From Burkholderiales bacterium (GTDB lineage Bacteria; Pseudomonadota; Gammaproteobacteria; Burkholderiales; Burkholderiaceae_E): DNA of 64,000 nucleotides. Below the pieces are notes generated by a model. It ran no database searches. It was given only the letters and a program-made list of their open reading frames with translations, and had not been told where the DNA came from. The first letter of the stretch is position 1, and every line of letters starts with the position of its first letter. Location of the stretch: contig JAPLQF010000033.1 in the NCBI GenBank assembly GCA_026399875.1, positions 1-64,000 of the forward strand, written 5' to 3'. Positions 54,401-62,815 of the stretch are shown here, one piece after another. The position numbers and the translations under genes were made by a program.

Positions 54401-55206
54401 TTGCTCAGCGCATCCGGCCGTTTCTTTTGCGCCGGACCAAGGCGGCCGTTCTCACCGAACTGCCTGCGCGCACCGACATCATTCACCGTGTGGAGCTCGG
54501 TCGCGAGCAGCGCGACCTCTATGAGTCGGTGCGCGTGGCGATGGACGAGCGAGTCCGCATGGCGCTGGCCGGCGCCGGTCTGGAGCGCAGCCGGGTGGTG
54601 GTGCTCGATGCCCTGCTCAAACTGCGACAGGCCTGCTGCGACCCGTCATTGCTCGCGCTGCCCGCAGCGCGCAAGGTCATCGGCTCGGCCAAGCGCGAAG
54701 AGCTGCTCATGCTGCTGCGCACGCTGGTCGATGAAGGCCGCAAGGTGCTGGTCTTTTCACAGTTCACCTCCATGCTCGATCGCATCGAAGTGGCGCTTGA
54801 TGCTGATGCGCAGTTGTCCAGGGTCGATCGCACGCGTCTGGACGGCGACACCGACGATCGGCGCGGCGCGGTCGAGGCCTTTCAGGCCGGCGATGCGCGC
54901 ATTTTTCTGCTCTCGCTCAAAGCGGGCGGGGTTGGGCTGAACCTGACCGCGGCCGACACCGTCATCCACTACGACCCCTGGTGGAATCCGGCGGTCGAGG
55001 CGCAGGCCACCGATCGCGCGCACCGCATCGGTCAGGTACGGCCAGTGTTTGTGTACAAGCTGATCGCTGCCGGCACGATCGAGGAGCGCATCCTCAGCTT
55101 GCAGGCCCGCAAGGCGGAACTGGCACAATCGGTGCTGTCGGGTGCGCTGGGCGCCGAAGGACTGAGTCAGGAAGACCTGCTCGGACTTTTCGAGCCGGCG
55201 ATTTGA
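51451..55206 (+). CDS. SWIM-domain SNF2-family DNA-dependent ATPase
   Basis: This 1251-residue protein combines an N-terminal SWIM zinc finger (ECTCPVGLDCKHGAALL, about residues 74-90), a long variable middle and a C-terminal SNF2 ATPase. SNF2 motifs are ADDMGLGKTVQVL (about 801-813), IADEAHLVKN, LTGTPLENHLGELWSVMQF, VFSQFTSMLDRIE, SLKAGGVGLNLTAADTV and DRAHRIGQ. Three Ser/Gly/Ala/Asp-rich insertions (near 52260-52320, 52660-52740 and 53195-53350) lie in the middle. An in-frame TTG at 51421 is a less likely start than ATG 51451. It probably remodels DNA-protein complexes in repair or transcription. It is monocistronic, divergent from the CoA-transferase. Confidence 0.93.
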   Translation: MLLDLFRNRFARTPLGLDRETALKGEKVFAAGRVLSVRELAPGRLEGEVEGSAGQTYKTTVRLAPNGAVIRVSNECTCPVGLDCKHGAALLLAWLRDLQDGVGGDREGGQASREVAPQIAALERHQVLQWVRELRLLRWQPGAQGTRSALCYVLRSDSRRPSLHVFKVRQDPDGSLHDPQPYRSMIGHVQTPPAYWDDIDLRVAALTARASPVIGGFLLDMTHARDVLLLLAGSSRLYLDRPPTPGDSLRLAPGESRPASMAWQSSVKGGLAPDGAAQGGARAGGSSAEASMRLALQVESSGEAVYTAEPCWIDREALLIGPIEAPPAPPLVAWLRAAPLVPPEVADDVALTLHAQRRARPEIQAAIPELSGHAVRERNGSPRPVLGLFAVSAASARRGAQFGSPVSSPSGAQGGSQNAASGASQGGSASSPGLMAVSIAVEYEGRRIEPLRSTSLGIRDDTGPLLLICDPPAERALRESLSDSLRHLAADEDGLRFATEPATDAARAKSKGGSGWLTIATLPCASVAAARIKFDLAPRLEREGWIVVDESVVPLTLVEADTVSLELTPVPADAGDRLTRSATGAGARSAKLPEAVGANNVASENTAPVNPGVVHADEADGVDDGDDANRSASGSAPVNGWFELQSGIQVAGSRIDLAPVLAQVIAHGGYEAWSRSRCPDGVLWLRVSEREVLRIEAERIEPLVRVVTDWAEFAPEISGHDGDLAGFRASMRLDAAAAASLAALSPGVALPESLSSLRALSESFEGLPAVEPPPSFKATLRPYQQQGLAWLQFIAASGTGGVLADDMGLGKTVQVLAHLECERAAGRLTRPSLVVAPTSLIFNWQDEARRHAPELRVLALTGSDRSLRFDQITDHDLVLTSYALLPRDRDVLEAQRWHVVIADEAHLVKNPRTRAAGAIRALRASHRIALTGTPLENHLGELWSVMQFAVPGLLGREEAFRLRFRGPIERRGDGPEAADRLHSLAQRIRPFLLRRTKAAVLTELPARTDIIHRVELGREQRDLYESVRVAMDERVRMALAGAGLERSRVVVLDALLKLRQACCDPSLLALPAARKVIGSAKREELLMLLRTLVDEGRKVLVFSQFTSMLDRIEVALDADAQLSRVDRTRLDGDTDDRRGAVEAFQAGDARIFLLSLKAGGVGLNLTAADTVIHYDPWWNPAVEAQATDRAHRIGQVRPVFVYKLIAAGTIEERILSLQARKAELAQSVLSGALGAEGLSQEDLLGLFEPAI

Positions 55207-55357
55207 GGGCGGGCTTCAGGGACTGAATGAAGGTCCGACGACAAAAGGGTCGCCTCTGATCAATTGTGACCCGGGAAAAATCATTTTTTTGATCATGGCA
55301 GACAAGTCCGATACCCTGTCTGCCGGTTCGGATCATGCAACCCAAGGAATATCCATC

Positions 55358-56260
55358 ATGTTCACGATGACGAAGCTTTTTAATCGATCGGCATTGGTGC
55401 CAGCGACGGCCTTTGCTGCAGCACTGATGCTGGCGGCTTGCGGTAGCGGCGGGGGGTCTTCGAGTTCCGGCGGCGGATCCGGCGGCGGCTCGGGTGGAGG
55501 AACAGATTCAGGAACCGGCGCGACCAAGACTTCGGTCGAAGGTTACTGGGGTGGACCGACAAACCGAGTTGACCCGAGCACCGGCGGCACGTTCGTTATG
55601 GCGGGTCCGGTACTGGAAAACGGGGAGTATTGGTTTGTTGTGTCCTTGAATGGCCTGATCGATTCCCTGGTTTACGGCAAGGGCCAGTCAGCCAGCAGCA
55701 AGTTCAATTCGACCGACGCCAAGTTCTGGGGAAAGGACGGGGTGCAGACCACTGTGGCCGGCACACTCGCATCGACCGATCCCTATGTGGTCAATTCGAC
55801 TTTTCCGGGAAGTGCCAGCTGGGTAGCCGGCGGAGCGTCGGTCGGATGGAATTTCAGTCTTAGATACGACGCGACCTATGACTCGCCGGCAACCAGCGCT
55901 TACGTTGTCGGAAACTGGGCCGGCACGGTTGAGTCCTCAAGCGGGCGAGACAGATTCAACTTCGTTGTGACCAGCGCTGGTTCATCTGCACCGACATTTA
56001 CGATGACCTTTGTCGCTCCATCCACGCAGGCTGGCTGCATTTGGAGCGGCACGATTGCGCCGCGTCCGTCCGGAAAGAATATTTACAACGTCGCCATGAC
56101 AATCGGCCGGCAAGCGTCCTGCTCACTGCCTGGGACGGTGTTCAATGGGATCGCGACGCCAGGTATCAACGCGACCACCGGTAAGTCCCGACTCGTCCTG
56201 ACAGCGATCGACCCCTCCAAGACCTACGACTTTATTGGTCTGATCGACGTCGCGCCTTGA
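55358..56260 (+). CDS. Lipoprotein of unknown function with Gly/Ser linker
   Basis: The ATG at 55358 has AAGGA eight bases upstream. It encodes a lipoprotein signal (ATAFAAALMLAAC), a Gly/Ser-rich linker of about 30 residues, then about 230 residues rich in Ser, Thr, Gly, Val and Trp (EGYWGGPTNRVDPSTGG, YVVGNWAGTVE), a composition typical of secreted beta-sheet proteins. I do not recognise the domain. It is surface- or periplasm-anchored. Its TGA abuts the TCA of the convergent DUF2889 stop with no bases between. Confidence 0.82.
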   Translation: MFTMTKLFNRSALVPATAFAAALMLAACGSGGGSSSSGGGSGGGSGGGTDSGTGATKTSVEGYWGGPTNRVDPSTGGTFVMAGPVLENGEYWFVVSLNGLIDSLVYGKGQSASSKFNSTDAKFWGKDGVQTTVAGTLASTDPYVVNSTFPGSASWVAGGASVGWNFSLRYDATYDSPATSAYVVGNWAGTVESSSGRDRFNFVVTSAGSSAPTFTMTFVAPSTQAGCIWSGTIAPRPSGKNIYNVAMTIGRQASCSLPGTVFNGIATPGINATTGKSRLVLTAIDPSKTYDFIGLIDVAP

Positions 56261-56836
56261 TCACTGCGTCGCGTTTTGCGACGGCACCGAAAACTCCGGA
56301 TGTAGCTTGGCGACCACCTCGCCATCAGACGCCCAGGCAATACAACCGTCGATCACGCGAGGCTTTTCAGCCCGCTTGATCGGCGCAGGCTTGGGCTCTT
56401 CGCCGGCCACCGGCCATCCGCCGATGGTCTGAAAGGCGACGGTGGCCATCGGAAACAGCAGCTCGCGCACATGCGTGCAGCCGCGCACATTCCCCACGCA
56501 TTCCTGCACCGCACGCCGCCAGCCGCCGCCGACCGTCACGCCGATCAGACCTTGGAAGTTGGGTTTTGCAGTCTGGCAGGCAGGGTAGGGCGTGGCCGGC
56601 ATCGAGACTTCGATGCCCTTGACCACCATGTCTTCGCCAACAGTGAGGCGCACCCACATCTCGTGCACATGACTGCCCGGCTCGCGCACACCGCGAAAGG
56701 GCTCGGTGTACTGATAGGCCTTGACGTCGATGATGCTGGCTTCGATGTCGTAATGCCCGTCGGCGCGCTTGAATCCGTGACACACGATGGTGCGGGTATG
56801 GAGCGGCGTTCGCTCGACAGGTGCTGAAAGGCTCAT
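56261..56836 (-). CDS. DUF2889 family protein
   Basis: This 191-residue protein matches DUF2889: RTIVCHGFKRADGHYDIEA, IIDVKAYQY, VHEMWVRLTVGEDMVV, ACQTAKPNFQGLIG and GGWRRAVQECVGNVRGCTHV. The ATG at 56836 gives the family start; ATG 57073 would overlap the CoA-transferase gene. The conserved His/Asp/Cys residues suggest metal or acyl binding, but no activity is known. It follows a CaiB/BaiF CoA-transferase gene by 61 bp on the same strand. Confidence 0.87.
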   Translation of the reverse strand: MSLSAPVERTPLHTRTIVCHGFKRADGHYDIEASIIDVKAYQYTEPFRGVREPGSHVHEMWVRLTVGEDMVVKGIEVSMPATPYPACQTAKPNFQGLIGVTVGGGWRRAVQECVGNVRGCTHVRELLFPMATVAFQTIGGWPVAGEEPKPAPIKRAEKPRVIDGCIAWASDGEVVAKLHPEFSVPSQNATQ

Positions 56837-56897
56837 GGCTTCAATCCGTGAAATCGATAATGGCGTGGCGATATTGTCGTCGAACTGCGCCGACCAT

Positions 56898-58133
56898 TCA
56901 GTCGGCTGACTTGACCACGCCACCAGCCTGCAAGGCGGCGATGCGCGCCGCGTCGTATCCCAGCACACTGCCGAGCACCTCGCGGGTATGTTCGCCGATC
57001 CGCCAGGGCGCAGTGGACTGCGGCACGACCGCTTCGCCGTCGAGCTGAAAGGGCGCCGCGGTGACACGCACACCCTGCGGTCGCTGCGGATGCGAGAGCA
57101 CCGGAAAGGCCTTGCAATGCGCCAGATGCGGATGCACCACGATCTCTTCGGCCATCATCATCGGCACCGCCGGCACACGCGAGGCGCCCAGGGTCTCGAG
57201 GGCCTCGTCGGCACTTTTCATGGTGCCCAGCCAATCGGCAATCAGGGTCATCAGTTCACCCCAATTGGCACGACGTGCGGCGGTGGTTGCAAAGCGCTGG
57301 TCATTGATCAGGTCGGGGCGCTTCATCGCCTCGACCATCCGTGCCCACATATTGGCTGCGCCACCGACCTGCATCGCAACATGCCGATCGCCGATCGCCT
57401 GCACCACCATGCCGACGCGCGGCTTGCGCTCGATGGGTGTGTCATTGAGCAGCGCCGGGAAATTGACATCGTCGGCGCAGATCAGGCACTCGAGCATCGA
57501 GACATCGAGATAGGCGCCCTGTCCGCAGCGGATCTGACGGATCAGCGCCGCGCAGATCGCACCGAAGGCATGGGCGCCGGCAAGTACATCGGCCGCCTGA
57601 AGATTCGAGGCCTTGGGCGCGAGAAAACCGCTGCGATCGAGGTCCATCATGCCGGAGAAGGCATTGATCAGATGGGCATAGGCCTGCAGCCCTCGCAGCG
57701 GGCCGGTCTGACCGAAACCCGAGATCGAGCAGTAGACCAGGTCGGGCTTGATGGCGCGCAGGCTCGGCTCATCGAACTGGTATTTGGCCATCACGCCGGG
57801 CGAAAAGTTTTCGACCACGACATCGGCCTTGCGGACCAGGTCGAGCACGACGTCGCGGGCCTGCGGATTGGTGAAGTCGATGGCGATGCTTCGCTTGCCG
57901 GCATTGATGCGCGCGAAGTAGGCGCTCTGATCGCTGGCGGTCGGGCTCATCTGCGGCGCGATATGGCGCACTTCATCGCCTTCGCCCGGGCGCTCGATCT
58001 TGATCACGTCAGCGCCCAGGTCGGCCAGCAGCCGTGTGCAATAGGGGCCTGAGAGCACGCGTGTGAAGTCGCACACGACGATGCCTTCGAGAAGGCGTTC
58101 GGGCGGGGAGGTGGCGACAGACGGATGGGTCAT
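56898..58133 (-). CDS. CaiB/BaiF family CoA-transferase (family III)
   Basis: This is a 411-residue family III CoA-transferase: GIVVCDFTRVLSGPYCTRLL, ADVIKIERPGEGDEVR, VVVENFSPGVMAKY, ISGFGQTGPLRGL and QAADVLAGAHAFGA with the catalytic-type Asp. It differs from the CoA-transferases at 50036 and 62816 across the body, so the three are distinct paralogs, not recent duplicates. It is followed by DUF2889 and preceded by a DUF924 gene (21 bp) on the same strand. Substrate unknown. Confidence 0.93.
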   Translation of the reverse strand: MTHPSVATSPPERLLEGIVVCDFTRVLSGPYCTRLLADLGADVIKIERPGEGDEVRHIAPQMSPTASDQSAYFARINAGKRSIAIDFTNPQARDVVLDLVRKADVVVENFSPGVMAKYQFDEPSLRAIKPDLVYCSISGFGQTGPLRGLQAYAHLINAFSGMMDLDRSGFLAPKASNLQAADVLAGAHAFGAICAALIRQIRCGQGAYLDVSMLECLICADDVNFPALLNDTPIERKPRVGMVVQAIGDRHVAMQVGGAANMWARMVEAMKRPDLINDQRFATTAARRANWGELMTLIADWLGTMKSADEALETLGASRVPAVPMMMAEEIVVHPHLAHCKAFPVLSHPQRPQGVRVTAAPFQLDGEAVVPQSTAPWRIGEHTREVLGSVLGYDAARIAALQAGGVVKSAD

Positions 58134-58154
58134 GGTGGGGTCCGCTCAGAACGC

Positions 58155-58709
58155 TCAGAAGGACGAGCCGGGAGTTTGAAGGAAGGCGACTTCTTCGGGC
58201 GTGCTGAGGCGCCCGAGGATCGCATTACGGTGAGGATAACGACCGAAGCGATCGATGATCGCCTTGTGTCGCAACTCGAAGTTCAGCTTGTCCTCCACTG
58301 CGAGCGAGGCAAAGAGCCTTTGGGCAATTTCATGAATGACAGCCGACTCGCTGTGCATGTAGGGCATGTAGAGGAAGGCGCGCTGTTCGACATCAAGCTG
58401 GCGGTCGGCACCGATCGCCACCGCAGTCTGTGCCAGCGCGAGCGCCATATTGTCGCTTGCAAAGGCGTCGGCTCGGTCGCGAAAAATGTTTCGCGAGAAC
58501 TGATCGAGCACGATGACTTCGGCGAGTCGGCCTGTTGCCGTGTTTCGCCATTCATGGAGCTCGCAGCGCGACGCGGCAGTGTGCAGCGCGCCAAAGCGCG
58601 TCGTGATGAGCTGGTCGAACTCGTCCGATCGCGCCCACCACTGTTTGGGCGTGACCTCACGGAACCAGAAGTCGATGACCGAATCGGGGGACCAGGCTGT
58701 CTTCGTCAT
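58155..58709 (-). CDS. DUF924 family protein
   Basis: This 184-residue, mostly helical protein matches DUF924: IDFWFREVTPKQWWARSDEFD, VIVLDQFSRNIFRDRADAFASD and RAFLYMPYMHSES. The family has a TPR-like fold and no established function. It has no signal peptide. It is the first gene in the minus-strand run with the CoA-transferase and DUF2889, and is divergent from the TonB receptor. Confidence 0.9.
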   Translation of the reverse strand: MTKTAWSPDSVIDFWFREVTPKQWWARSDEFDQLITTRFGALHTAASRCELHEWRNTATGRLAEVIVLDQFSRNIFRDRADAFASDNMALALAQTAVAIGADRQLDVEQRAFLYMPYMHSESAVIHEIAQRLFASLAVEDKLNFELRHKAIIDRFGRYPHRNAILGRLSTPEEVAFLQTPGSSF

Positions 58710-58801
58710 GATGGTTGTCGGTCAGGTAGATCCGGATACCGGTGCATCGCAAGGCCTTCAAGGTAAAGTCTAACCGTTCATCCTCCAATGCCTGTTTTGA
58801 A

Positions 58802-60907
58802 ATGATCCGGTCAGTCGGCCTTGCGCCCGGTCACGCGTATCGACTGATTGTCATCAGCGCGGCATTGGCGTTGGGGTTCGCATCGTCAGCGCTGCGTGCT
58901 CAAGTGTCGCAGGCAGCGAGCGAGTCAGGGGCAACGCTCGATCCGGTTGTGGTTCATGGCAATTACGACACGCGGATCGGCACGACCGACGCGGCCAGTG
59001 CCGGGACGGTCAACTCGACCATGATCCAGAACAACCCCCTGCTGCGTCCTGCCGAGGTGCTCGAGTTCGTGCCGGGTCTGGTCGTGACCCAACACAGCGG
59101 CGGTGGCAAAGCCAATCAGTATTTCCTGCGCGGATTCAATCTCGATCACGGCACCGACTTTGCGACCTTCGTCGACGGGATGCCGATCAACATGCCCTCC
59201 CATGCTCACGGGCAAGGCTACAGTGACCTGAACTGGCTGATTCCCGAGCTCATCGATCGTATCGACTATCGCAAGGGGCCCTATTACGCCGAGGAAGGCG
59301 ACTTTTCATCGGTCGGTTCGGCACGCTTTCGCCTCATCGACACCCTGCCGCAGGCCATCGCGACGGTAACCATCGGGCGCAACGAGTATCAGCGCCTTCT
59401 GCTGGCCCGATCTGCCGATGTCGGCAGCGGAAAACTGCTCTATGCCTTCGAAGCCAATCGCAACAACGGTCCCTGGGAGACGCCCGAGGATCTGCGTCGC
59501 TTCAGCGGCGTTTTGCGCTACAGCGATGGCGATGCCGACAACCGCCAGTCGCTCACCCTGATGGCCTACTCGGCGCGCTGGAATGCAACCGATCAGATTC
59601 CGCAAAGGGCCATCGACAGCGGGCTTGTCTCCCGATATGGCGCCATCGACAACACCGATGGCGGTCGCACCGAACGCTACAGCCTGTCGTATGCATTAAG
59701 GCGCAAGGATGCCGATGGGCTGACGCAGGCCAATGTCTTTGCGGTGCAGTCGCGATTCGATCTGGCCTCCAACTTCACCTATTTCCTGCAGGACCCTGTC
59801 AATGGCGATCAGTTCCAGCAATCGGAGCGACGCAATACCGTTGGTGCCAATCTGAGCCGCGCGGTTCCGCTCTATCTGGCAGGTATCAACAGCCTGATGA
59901 CGATCGGCGTGCAGACTCGCACTGACTGGCTCAGACCAGTCGGCCTCTATACCTCGGTTGCAGGCGCGCGACAGGCGACCCTCCAGGAAAGCGATCTTCG
60001 CCAGACCAGTGTGTCGCTTTATGCAGAGAACCTTGTCCAGTGGACTGACTGGTTCAGCAGTGTGGCGGGTCTGCGCACCGACCATTTCGACTTCAATGTG
60101 AACAGTTCGATTCCTGGCAACAGCGGCAAGGCCCAGGCGAACCTGACCAGCCCGAAGCTGTCGCTGGTGTTCGGGCCGTGGGCGAAGACCGAATATTTCG
60201 TGAACTATGGATGGGGTTTCCATACCAATGATGCACGCGGCGCAGTCGCAAGCATCGCACCTCGGGAAGGCACACCGATCGACTCGGTCCCGGTGGCAGT
60301 TCGTACCAAAGGCTCGGAGCTGGGCGTGCGAACCGAGATCTTTCCAGGCCTGCAGTCTTCGCTCGCGCTGTGGCAACTGAACGTCGATTCGGAACTGGTC
60401 TTTCGGGGCGATGCCGGCGACACCGCGCCGAGCCGGGCCAGTCGGCGTTACGGTGTCGAATGGAGCAATCACTATGCTGCGCGACGCTGGTTGCTGATCG
60501 ATGCCGATATGGCGATCTCTCAAGCCCGATACACCCAATACGATCCCGCTGGCGCCAGTATTCCGGGGTCGATCGGGAAAGTCGCAGCCCTTGGGGTGAC
60601 CCTCACCGACTTCGGCCCATGGTTCGGCCAGTTTCGTGTGCGTTACTTCGGCCCGCGCCCGCTCACTGAAGACGGCTCACAGCAATCGCGGTCTACCACG
60701 CTCGCGAACTTGCGGATCGGCGTCAGGCTCATGCCGATGCTGCGCCTGAGCCTTGATGTGTTCAATCTTTTCAATCGCCAGGCGAGCGACATCGACTATT
60801 TCTACACCTCTCGCCTGCCGGGCGAACCGCTCGCGGGCGTTGACGATCGGCATTTCCATCCGGTGGAGTCGCGCACCGTGCGGCTGACCCTGAGTGCATC
60901 GTTCTGA
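58802..60907 (+). CDS. TonB-dependent outer membrane receptor
   Basis: This 701-residue receptor has a signal peptide (VISAALALGFASSALRA), a plug domain (LRPAEVLEFVPGLVVTQHSG, YFLRGFNLDHGTDFATFVDG, YRKGPYYAEEGDFSSVGSA) and a 22-strand barrel ending in Phe (RLTLSASF). An N-terminal stretch DPVVVHGNYDT could serve as the TonB box. The in-frame GTG at 58742 is an alternative start. Its ligand cannot be inferred; no Fur box or riboswitch was found upstream. It is a single gene, divergent from DUF924 and convergent with the Bug gene. Confidence 0.93.
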   Translation: MIRSVGLAPGHAYRLIVISAALALGFASSALRAQVSQAASESGATLDPVVVHGNYDTRIGTTDAASAGTVNSTMIQNNPLLRPAEVLEFVPGLVVTQHSGGGKANQYFLRGFNLDHGTDFATFVDGMPINMPSHAHGQGYSDLNWLIPELIDRIDYRKGPYYAEEGDFSSVGSARFRLIDTLPQAIATVTIGRNEYQRLLLARSADVGSGKLLYAFEANRNNGPWETPEDLRRFSGVLRYSDGDADNRQSLTLMAYSARWNATDQIPQRAIDSGLVSRYGAIDNTDGGRTERYSLSYALRRKDADGLTQANVFAVQSRFDLASNFTYFLQDPVNGDQFQQSERRNTVGANLSRAVPLYLAGINSLMTIGVQTRTDWLRPVGLYTSVAGARQATLQESDLRQTSVSLYAENLVQWTDWFSSVAGLRTDHFDFNVNSSIPGNSGKAQANLTSPKLSLVFGPWAKTEYFVNYGWGFHTNDARGAVASIAPREGTPIDSVPVAVRTKGSELGVRTEIFPGLQSSLALWQLNVDSELVFRGDAGDTAPSRASRRYGVEWSNHYAARRWLLIDADMAISQARYTQYDPAGASIPGSIGKVAALGVTLTDFGPWFGQFRVRYFGPRPLTEDGSQQSRSTTLANLRIGVRLMPMLRLSLDVFNLFNRQASDIDYFYTSRLPGEPLAGVDDRHFHPVESRTVRLTLSASF

Positions 60908-60930
60908 CCGTCTCGTCGCGAGCGAGCCGC

Positions 60931-61920
60931 TTATTCCAGTTTTGCACCCGAATCACGCACGGCACGCTCCAGACCCGAGGCGCCTGCCTTGAGCGCTGCG
61001 GCGTAGGCCTCGGGTGAGGCATCGGTTGCGACGTCCATACCCTGGCTGGCGACCCGTTCGCGCACGCCGGGTCGTGACATGCCCTTGACGGCGGCCTCGT
61101 GCAGCGCCCTGACCACCGCCGGCGGCGTGCCGGTTGGCACATAGAGCCCGAAGGAAAAGCTCGAGTCAAAGCCCGGCAACCCTGCTTCGGCGGCGCCCGG
61201 AATGCCCGGAATCGCGGCCGAACTCGATGCAGTGGTGAGCGCCAGCGCGCGCATCCTGCCCGCTTTGATGAAGCTCATGACGGTTGGCGGCGTGGCAAAC
61301 ATCACCTGGGTGTCGCCGGCAATTGTCGAGGTGGCAGCATTCGCGCCGCCCTTGAACTGCACGGTGAGCATCCGGACGCCGGCGACGGCCTCGAACTGGG
61401 CAGACGCCAGATGCGGCGTCGATCCGTTGCCCGAGGCGGCGCTGGCGAGTTTGTCGGGGTTGGCCTTGGCATAGGCGATGAGCTCGCGCAGGGTTTTGAC
61501 CGGCAGTTCGTTGTTGACGCAGATGATCATCGGACCGGTAGCCAATTGCGTGACCGGGATGAAGTCACGGTTGCCGTCATAGCCGAGCTTGCGATAGAGC
61601 GCGCTGGTGAGCGCCATCGGGCCGGCACACAGCACGGTGTAGCCGTCATGCGGCGCCTTGGAGACGGCTTCGTTGGCGATCGTGCCGCCTGCCCCCGGGC
61701 GGTTCTCGACGACGATCGTCACACCGAGCTCCTTGCCGATTTCGTCGGCTGCCACCCGTGTGATGAAGTCGCCCGAGCCACCGGGCGGATAGCCGACGAC
61801 GATGCGCACCGTCTTGGCAGGCCAGCCCTGCGATTGCGCCCAGGCAGCGGCCTGAGTGCCGCCGATGCCAAGACCGGCGAATGCCTGCAGGAGTGCGCGT
61901 CGATTTGTCGATGTGGTCAT
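60931..61920 (-). CDS. Bug family (TctC-like) tripartite tricarboxylate transporter substrate-binding protein
   Basis: This is a 329-residue periplasmic binding protein with a signal peptide that begins TTSTNRRALLQAFAGLG (RR motif, possible Tat export). It has the family marks VRIVVGYPPGGSGDFITR, VENRPGAGGTIANEAV and PDGYTV-like HDGYTVLCAGP. Many such genes in Burkholderiales are orphan, without TctAB partners, as here. It is downstream of the crotonase (46 bp) on the same strand, suggesting that the bound solute feeds the CoA pathway. Confidence 0.94.
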   Translation of the reverse strand: MTTSTNRRALLQAFAGLGIGGTQAAAWAQSQGWPAKTVRIVVGYPPGGSGDFITRVAADEIGKELGVTIVVENRPGAGGTIANEAVSKAPHDGYTVLCAGPMALTSALYRKLGYDGNRDFIPVTQLATGPMIICVNNELPVKTLRELIAYAKANPDKLASAASGNGSTPHLASAQFEAVAGVRMLTVQFKGGANAATSTIAGDTQVMFATPPTVMSFIKAGRMRALALTTASSSAAIPGIPGAAEAGLPGFDSSFSFGLYVPTGTPPAVVRALHEAAVKGMSRPGVRERVASQGMDVATDASPEAYAAALKAGASGLERAVRDSGAKLE

Positions 61921-61966
61921 GGTGTCTCGCCATACAGGCTGTTGGCGTTGGTTTGTGAGGTCCGCC

Positions 61967-62749
61967 TTAGCGGCCCTTGAACTGTGGCACCCGCTTTTCC
62001 ATGAAAGCGGTTCGACCTTCTCGGTAGTCCTCGCTGTCAAAGCAGTCCTTGACCATCTTCAGCGCGCGCTGCGGCTCGCGATCGGCCGGGTCCTTCAGTG
62101 CTTCGAGGATCGAGAACTTGGCGGCGGCAAGGGTCAGCGGAGCGTTGTCGGCAACCATTGCAACATAGTCGGCGACTGCCGCCTCGAAGGCCGCGGTGGT
62201 GTGGACTTGCGACACGAAACCGATTCGCTGTGCCTCGACTGCGCCGAATTTGCGCGCCGACAGGAAGAGGTCAGCGGTATTGGCCGCGCCGACCATGGCA
62301 ACGAAACGCCTCACGCCTGAGGGGCTGTAGCCCAGACCCATGCGTCCGGCCGGCATGCGAAAGACCGTGTCGTCGGAGCAGATGCGCACATCGCAGGCCG
62401 CTGCCAGCCCAAGCCCCCCGCCGATGCAGATGCCGCGAATTGCCGCCACGACAGGCTTGCTGCAGACGGTCGGTGCGTTGTAGCCGGCAGTGACCGCCCG
62501 TTCGTATTCGGCTTGCGTATCCGAGCGGTTGCGCATCTCGCCGAATTGCGAGATGTCGGCACCCGAGACAAAGGAGCGCTCGCCCTCGCCGCGCAGCACG
62601 ATCACCTTCACCGACGGATCGGCGTCGGCGGCTTCGATGCCCTGGGCGAGTTGCACCCACATGTCGCGACTCATCGCATTGAGCTTGGCCGGGTTGGAAA
62701 AGAGCAGGGTGGCGACCGCACCGTCGCGTCGGCTGATGATTTCGGGCAT
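61967..62749 (-). CDS. Enoyl-CoA hydratase/isomerase (crotonase) family protein lacking canonical catalytic Glu pair
   Basis: This 260-residue crotonase has the family fold and oxyanion-hole segments FVSGADISQF (near 60-69) and GICIGGGLGLAAACD (106-120). In rat enoyl-CoA hydratase the matching segment is GGGCELAMMCD, whose Glu144 aligns with Gly114 here, and QPEILLG carries Glu164, which aligns with Ala134 (MPAGRMGLGY). With both acid-base residues missing it is probably not a simple hydratase; a decarboxylase, thioesterase, isomerase or other crotonase activity is possible. It lies between the Bug and CoA-transferase genes. Confidence 0.9.
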   Translation of the reverse strand: MPEIISRRDGAVATLLFSNPAKLNAMSRDMWVQLAQGIEAADADPSVKVIVLRGEGERSFVSGADISQFGEMRNRSDTQAEYERAVTAGYNAPTVCSKPVVAAIRGICIGGGLGLAAACDVRICSDDTVFRMPAGRMGLGYSPSGVRRFVAMVGAANTADLFLSARKFGAVEAQRIGFVSQVHTTAAFEAAVADYVAMVADNAPLTLAAAKFSILEALKDPADREPQRALKMVKDCFDSEDYREGRTAFMEKRVPQFKGR

Positions 62750-62815
62750 GACAGTCCTGAAGAAAAAGTAAGGGTTATTGGGGGGTAGAGGCCTGAGCCA
62801 GCAAAAGCGGGAAGT

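Noticed and set aside
56988-58052. A 354-codon plus-strand frame over the CoA-transferase gene
   Set aside because: The CoA-transferase motifs on the minus strand are complete; the opposite frame is His/Asp/Arg/Gly-rich with no recognised domain.
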